From assembly GCA_008508345.1 (NCBI GenBank), contig QNGE01000271.1, positions 233,212 through 297,211 on the forward strand: a stretch of DNA of 64,000 bases. Reading direction: 5' to 3'. A program made the position numbers and the translations under genes. The DNA comes from Paragonimus westermani. Taxonomy: Eukaryota; Platyhelminthes; Trematoda; Plagiorchiida; Troglotrematidae. Shown here piece after piece: positions 58,279 through 64,000 of this stretch. Every line of letters starts with the position of its first letter. Within the stretch, counting starts at the first letter, position 1. Below the pieces are notes generated by a model. It saw only the letters and a list, made by a program, of their open reading frames with translations. It made no database searches and had not been told where the DNA came from.

Positions 58279-61200
58279 CTGAAAGCAACCGTCCTAACTC
58301 CTGACTGCCGCCCAGTATGACCAGCAGACTTAGTATAAAAGCTGAAACTTCCCTCACACACTCAGTCAACTTCAACTGTCGGCCATATTATACTCACACA
58401 CGTTGGCACCGTCTCCATGCTCCGGATCCTTTCGAGTGATATGTTCTCATCAACAAACCAAACTAAGTGTCACTATTGGGTCCAGGAGACAAACTTGAAC
58501 AAACTTGTATCAACAAATCCGTCCTGACTGTTTTCTTATGTATTATTCATTACATGCATATGACCTCTATTTTCCACGTCTTACGGAACCACTGAGTACA
58601 GGTGTCCGTTTGGCTACTAACACGTCTTTCGTTGCACCAAAAGAAATATGCAGTATCCTTCATTTGTCCCGCGAAACAAAAGTGCTAATCATTTCTTTTC
58701 ACTCAATATCTGTCGATCTTCTTAACTGGCGCGTGACAAAGTCACTACGCTTCGAAAGTTTTCCAAAAATCTCATACGTTCAGCTGTATCCTTTGCAGCA
58801 CTAGCTTTTCTGTCCTCCAAATCGAATAATTCATCTCCTTGTAAGATGGAAATTGAAATATTAATAACCCAGAGTTTGTTAACATAATAATGGGTTCACT
58901 CTCAAGTAAATGACGAAGCTGTCAAACGATTGCAATAATGACTGTGTAATTGTGTAAGTCTCAGGGAGCTTGCCGTTTAAGTAAACGGTTAATGGCGAAC
59001 CAGTTTTGGGCCACCATGATGGCGTCGACAAACCTCAGGAAAATTGGTACTTTTCAACAGTACCACCTTGGCACAGACCTCTCAAACGACATGTACCTCA
59101 GTCCAGCACACACAAACTTACCCTGTTAATAAAGCCATCAATCAGAAACTCCATGTAAAACAGGAACGCATCCAAAGGATGTGGTGTATCTGAGATGCCC
59201 TACCAAAACCACATCATTCCCAAACACGGTCGATAAAGCAAGTCAGAATTCGTAAATTAGTTTAGGGAATATTCAACGCCTTCAAAGTAATGCAATAAAG
59301 TCATCACGCGAGACATATTCTTGAGGTTACTGAACCGAAAAAGCAGCCGAACTTCATACATGTATGTGTTTCAGCTAAAAGTTGTGAGTATTTTGATGTT
59401 TCTGTAGTTATATAATACTGTGTAAGCTGTTTATCTCCCGTCTGTGCGTATGTCACTTACGAATATTACCAGGACATTTCAACGGATGTTTATGTCTCGA
59501 ATCTGACTACGGTGCGACACATGCAGTTTTTGATAGTCAACGAAGATGCATCTGTTAATTAGGAGCCACCAAATGACTGGAAATCTGCTGTCATTCACGA
59601 GCTCACGAGTATCGTTTGTGTAAGCAAATTGGAAGAGGAGAAGGCGTAGTGACCAGCGATCGTGTGGCTTCTCTAAGGATCCCTGCTGAAACCGTGCTTT
59701 ATTGCCTGTCTGTTCTGTAGGCATGATTCTGTGTATGCCTGCTATAGGAGGCCTGATATGAACTCGGTGCCACTTTCTTCAGCCTTGCAACTAATTGCAC
59801 GCAGCGAATGCTTGCTCCTCTCTGAATGACTCATCTATTACTTCATTCAACAAGGTCGTTTAACCTGGACCTTTTCGAGCATTGTTTAACGCACTTGAAA
59901 TTTCCGCGCACTTCTAAATTGGCGCGCTTTTGAGTGCCGCCGAGTGGGCTGGAGCCCACCGCACGCTCCATTTATTTCTTCTCTTGATAGCTGCCGTTGA
60001 TTCCAGACTAGGCTAGAACTAGCTGCTTATTATATTTCCTAACTTTGCTGTTTTCAAACCCTAATGCGTTCTTTTAGCTCGATGTCTGTTGGGACCACAT
60101 TTCGACTGCTCTCCAGGAAAGGCGTTTTAAACTGTTAGTGGACGATGGTCGAGCGCATACGTTTTTGTCCACAACAGAGGACAAGGACAGTTTCTCATTA
60201 GTCACTTGGACTTCTGCAAATGAGACCTTGCGGAAACACTTTCGTCACCGCAGTCCCTATGAAGCATGTTAAAACATGTTCTTCAGATAACGTAAATTAT
60301 ACAAAGGGAACTGATGAGAGGCGCCACCAGATGTAGAACTCGTCTCTCGAATTTCGTCGGTACAGAATAATCTAAACTGTTTACAGTTGGTCCACACGGT
60401 ATGTTTTTTCGTCAGTTTATCTTCTACTGTGCATTTTACCGTTTGCCATACTGAAAAATACAGGCTGGATTTTGTGTACAGCTCATCTAACCGTGATAAT
60501 TGAGCGAAGCTGACTACACTCTGAGGCGACCGTCCAACCTCGTCGTAGGATGTATATGTGGCAATCGTTACGACTAGAGTCAGTCAGCACTTCAGTTCTA
60601 GGGGACTATCCAAGCTGATGAGTGGATTTGCTGAGGCTCCAAGTACATCCTAGACAGATTAAATGAAAGAATATGTAGTGATCAAGAGTGAGCTCCCGAA
60701 TAGCCCGCGTGAATACAAGCGTACCTCACTAGGCTATGGGTGACAACGAAATGAACGAATGCAACAAAACAATTACCAAGTTCCAACAAGTTACGGTAAT
60801 CAAAGAATTTGACTTTCAGGTGTTCATAGATGTTCAAGGTGACCACCACAATATTCCAAATTGCCAGTTTCCCGGAAGCAAGAATATCACGGAGTTACCG
60901 TGGACTGCTGAAGTGCTATTGGAGCTGCGAAGCTAAAAAAAAATTGGGTGAAACATCTGTGCAGTATCGTCAAGCGACTACGCAACAGACAGGAGAGCAG
61001 ATCAGTGTGTACAAATCTGTTTAATGTATCGCAAGGTCATTTTAATTAATTTGAACAACATGTAAAAGTGATGCGAAAACGCTGTTGTACAAAAGTGAAG
61101 CATCGTTAGTAAACAAAAATGAGAAAAACTCCACAAATGGATAATGCTATCATATTCAAAGAGAGATTGACAGAATAAAAGCAGAGCAGAGAAAATCACA

Positions 61201-62019
61201 AGTGAAATCCTTTAACACAAGACAGCGAAACCTTAGTGACTGTTTGTTGCGGTTAACGAAGACAGGAGAAGCAATGCTTTTTGATAGACAATAATCAACT
61301 AGTGTTGTTCCTCAGACTAGTTGCATATCTTGAGTAGCTAGAGATGAACGTATCACACGAATAACAGTCACAGACTGCTCATCATAAGCAACTGATATAG
61401 TCGTATATATCATGATCTACTTCTCAACAACAGTGTTGATAATTTCATACTAGTGTTCACAAATATGAAAACTAACTGAGTAATAGAGTTGGAACTAAGT
61501 GGAAGTGTCCATGCGGAAACTCATCAAACCGGATGCTTGGATAAAATAATGTTTCACATGAATCCATTCATGCGAAACGATTGAGTTTGTTCTTGCATTC
61601 ACCAGACCGTGAAGAAATCGCGCTTATGTACAAGCATTTTGTGGGTTGTATAACCAACAATATTTGAATATCGAGCAAGTTAAAAACCAAACAGTCATCC
61701 ACATTACTATTCAGCCGAATGGACAAAATTAGGAACCTATTAATAAATGGATTAATTATAACTGTGACATTACATCAATGAAAACAATGAAATTGGTTCG
61801 TATCTCAGATATCACATCAGATCCTTTATGAGGTCGATACAGTCAGATCATGGAAAAATAAGAAAGATCAGTCGGGGAAACCGAAATCAAATCAGTAACC
61901 GTATGATCTGTACTCGATTTCGTCACTATCGTGCCACTGCAAGCTATAATGTTAACACGGACATAGGAAAAAATATGTGCTGCCAAGTGCGCTGCTAAGT
62001 ACTACCCAGAATAGTATAC
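58279..62019. other. Unassigned, probably intronic
   Basis: The only coding-like stretch is on the minus strand at 59640-59500 (FAYTNDTRELVNDSRFPVIW), without a clear donor. Confidence 0.35.
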
Positions 62020-62182
62020 GTCTGAGTAGAATGCGATGTTTTGCCGACTTAATTCATCTAATCTGGCTGAAGTTTTTTCCACGGCAACATTCAGAGTGAA
62101 GGAATTGAAGTCTTTTGCACATGGCCAGATCCAGCAATCCATCGAGATATTCTGGCTTTGTAATCGAGCTTCTCTTTGATCG
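62020..62182 (-). CDS. Candidate internal exon
   Basis: The acceptor GTATTTTTAG ends at 62183 and the donor GTATAC begins at 62019. The peptide is DQREARLQSQNISMDCWIWP, CAKDFNSFTLNVAVEKTSAR and LDELSRQNIAFYSD. It takes one base to complete a codon and leaves in phase 0, matching the exon at 58278. Not recognised. Confidence 0.42.
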
Positions 62183-64000
62183 CTAAAAATACCTTCACCA
62201 CATTCCAACGGAAGAGGACTGGGAAGAGTATTTTAGTAAAAAGACATTTCCTGCAAACTGGTATGTGCAACGGTCAGATCTTGAGAGAAAGCACCCGTAT
62301 ACGGCCTAGCTATCACTGTAATTAGGATGCAATTATTACTTGCGCGTATACAAGGGGCCAGAAAAGATCACAGTTCAAAAGGAATACAGGAATAAGGGAT
62401 GTAAATGGCGGACCATCAAGAATGTCCTCAGTACACTAACACGGTCAGCTAATCGGGCATGTGCGAAAAGGCACCATTCACGCAAATCAGTTCATTGGTA
62501 GCATATACACTCTGCGATGTGTGCACGTACGAGCTACTTTGAAGAGAGCCGACCGCTCATTCGTTTTACGCAAATCTCTCATCCCGTTCATGCAAGCCGA
62601 ACCTAGATTCTTTTGTCCAGATAGCTCGAATTACTTAACACAACACCATGCATCTATTGTCCCGGTGCTCACACTAGTCGCGCACTTTGCGCCCCCCATT
62701 CAAAAAAGACACAAATGTCGCTTGGACAAACTCCGTTGGCTGACTAGGTAGTGTCGCAATGTAAGTGAAGTTATGGGACATCCAGTAGGTTTATTGTGTA
62801 AGTAAAGGGATTCGAGTTCGTTGTTCTTTGAAAACTCACTTGTTCTGCTAATGGCCAGCTTTAACGACGGCGTCGAACATCCCAAAATATGTTATTTAAG
62901 GGCGTAAAATTGTCTCATCCACATTCACCACAACTGCTTTTTAACTAACCTCGACTCGTTTGTTTAAGTCACGTACAAAGGCATGCTAAGTTTTATTCAG
63001 TTTAGCTATCGCCTCCACTGTGCAACATTGAAGGTACACCTAACCGCAGATATGCAGTGACCGTCACGAATGTAGTTTGTGAGGACATCCTACGATGTGC
63101 CCATAGGGTGGATGAGTCAGCTATTAGGAGCATGAAGACACGAGTATGAGAGTCTGATTGCACATACAGGGCGGTCTCGCTGTTTGTCCATCTACATTCG
63201 CTGCCTCGTTTGGTACCTGGCTTATGAACAACGGAGTATTCAGTCCTGAGATTCTATGAGATATTGAGATTGCCCAACTGAATGACACCTGTGGGCTGAT
63301 TGTAATGAGGCTCAGGTGTAATCATTCATGTGAGCAATCAGAATATATACGTGTGCAGCGGCGCTACAGAATGAGAAACTGTAGCATGTCAGACTGTGCT
63401 AATCGATGTTCAGTCTTTTAATCAGACAACCCGATATGCCGCAAAGTCGAATCACACTTCTCTCACAGCTCCATTCTAATTTCCAGTCGGCCGGAAGAAT
63501 TCTGCTGTCCCGAAAACGAATAAAAACAAATGTATGCACCACAAGTTACTGCTCGGTGATAGCTGCTTTCGTCATTTGTCATCAGTCGAATACACCGACA
63601 GGTCTCATTACGCAGTTCGCTGACGGACTGTCGTGTAATAGAATCCGGCCTTTTCTTTCTAGGTGTGAAGATTAGTGTTTGTACTCTCATAGAGCTTCTT
63701 GGACGCAGTCCGCTGACCTTCATTTGGCATTTTCAGGTGCTCGGTGAAGTTTGGCATTGGTTCATTCGATGCGGATTGAGATACTGCTACATCACGTCGT
63801 ATATGTGGTGATATATATGTTCGAGGTTGTGGTAAAATCAGTTAACCATGCCTTGTAATGAAACGACTTATCGTTTAGCGTAAAGCAAGTAACTTTTGCA
63901 GAACATGACCCAGTGGTCGAAAATCATGATTGTTTCAATAACCAACATTTAAATGAACCTCGAACCAGTTGAACAGCTGATGATCGATCACAGTGCCAAC
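62183..64000. other. Unassigned interval at the right edge
   Basis: Open frames at 62461-62751 (plus) and 63723-63463 (minus) have no recognised domain and no good splice pair. Confidence 0.35.

Noticed and set aside
1..64000. CRISPR arrays, bacterial operons, phage or plasmid modules.
   Set aside because: No direct-repeat and spacer pattern, no ribosome-binding sites and no long continuous genes; the window is eukaryotic in character.

Overview
The window looks like nuclear DNA of a parasitic flatworm, most likely a digenean fluke. It is non-coding for most of its length, has moderate GC, multi-kilobase introns and (AT)n microsatellites. It is rich in decayed retroelements of the types that dominate fluke and tapeworm genomes: RTE/CR1-like non-LTR elements, a Ty3/gypsy element and Penelope-like elements. 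There are no bacterial-style genes, operons, rRNA genes or CRISPR arrays. The species is inferred from character only.

Left third (1-14.7 kb) is a retroelement graveyard. A minus-strand chimera of two non-LTR pieces lies at the left edge. Two 5'-truncated plus-strand copies of one RTE-like family follow (A, 2.95-4.36 kb; B, 7.07-8.24 kb). Copy B sits inside a minus-strand element C, whose reading frame resumes on the other side. A plus-strand CR1/Jockey-like RT follows (9.25-10.39 kb). Last comes a minus-strand Ty3/gypsy element (10.75-14.67 kb) with gag, protease, RT with an intact YMDD, RNase H, integrase and one recognisable LTR.

Middle (14.7-33 kb) is mostly unassigned DNA. It has microsatellites, a tRNA-derived SINE-like family, one plausible minus-strand exon at 20.7 kb and a minus-strand RTE C-terminal relic at 32.3-32.9 kb.

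Right half (33.7-62.2 kb) carries a series of minus-strand open segments bounded by good AG/GT splice signals. Six neighbouring pairs are phase-compatible, and the last segment ends in a stop at 33.73 kb. I infer one large gene of more than 28 kb, or two adjacent ones, with introns of 0.1 to several kb. I could not identify the protein. Two Penelope-like fragments (40.9 and 50.5 kb) and an inverted SINE pair (41.86-42.31 kb) lie in its introns.

At 54,210-56,668 a 1,229-bp block, which includes the largest exon, is repeated apparently without a mismatch, with a single N between the copies. This is most likely two overlapping contigs joined without being merged.
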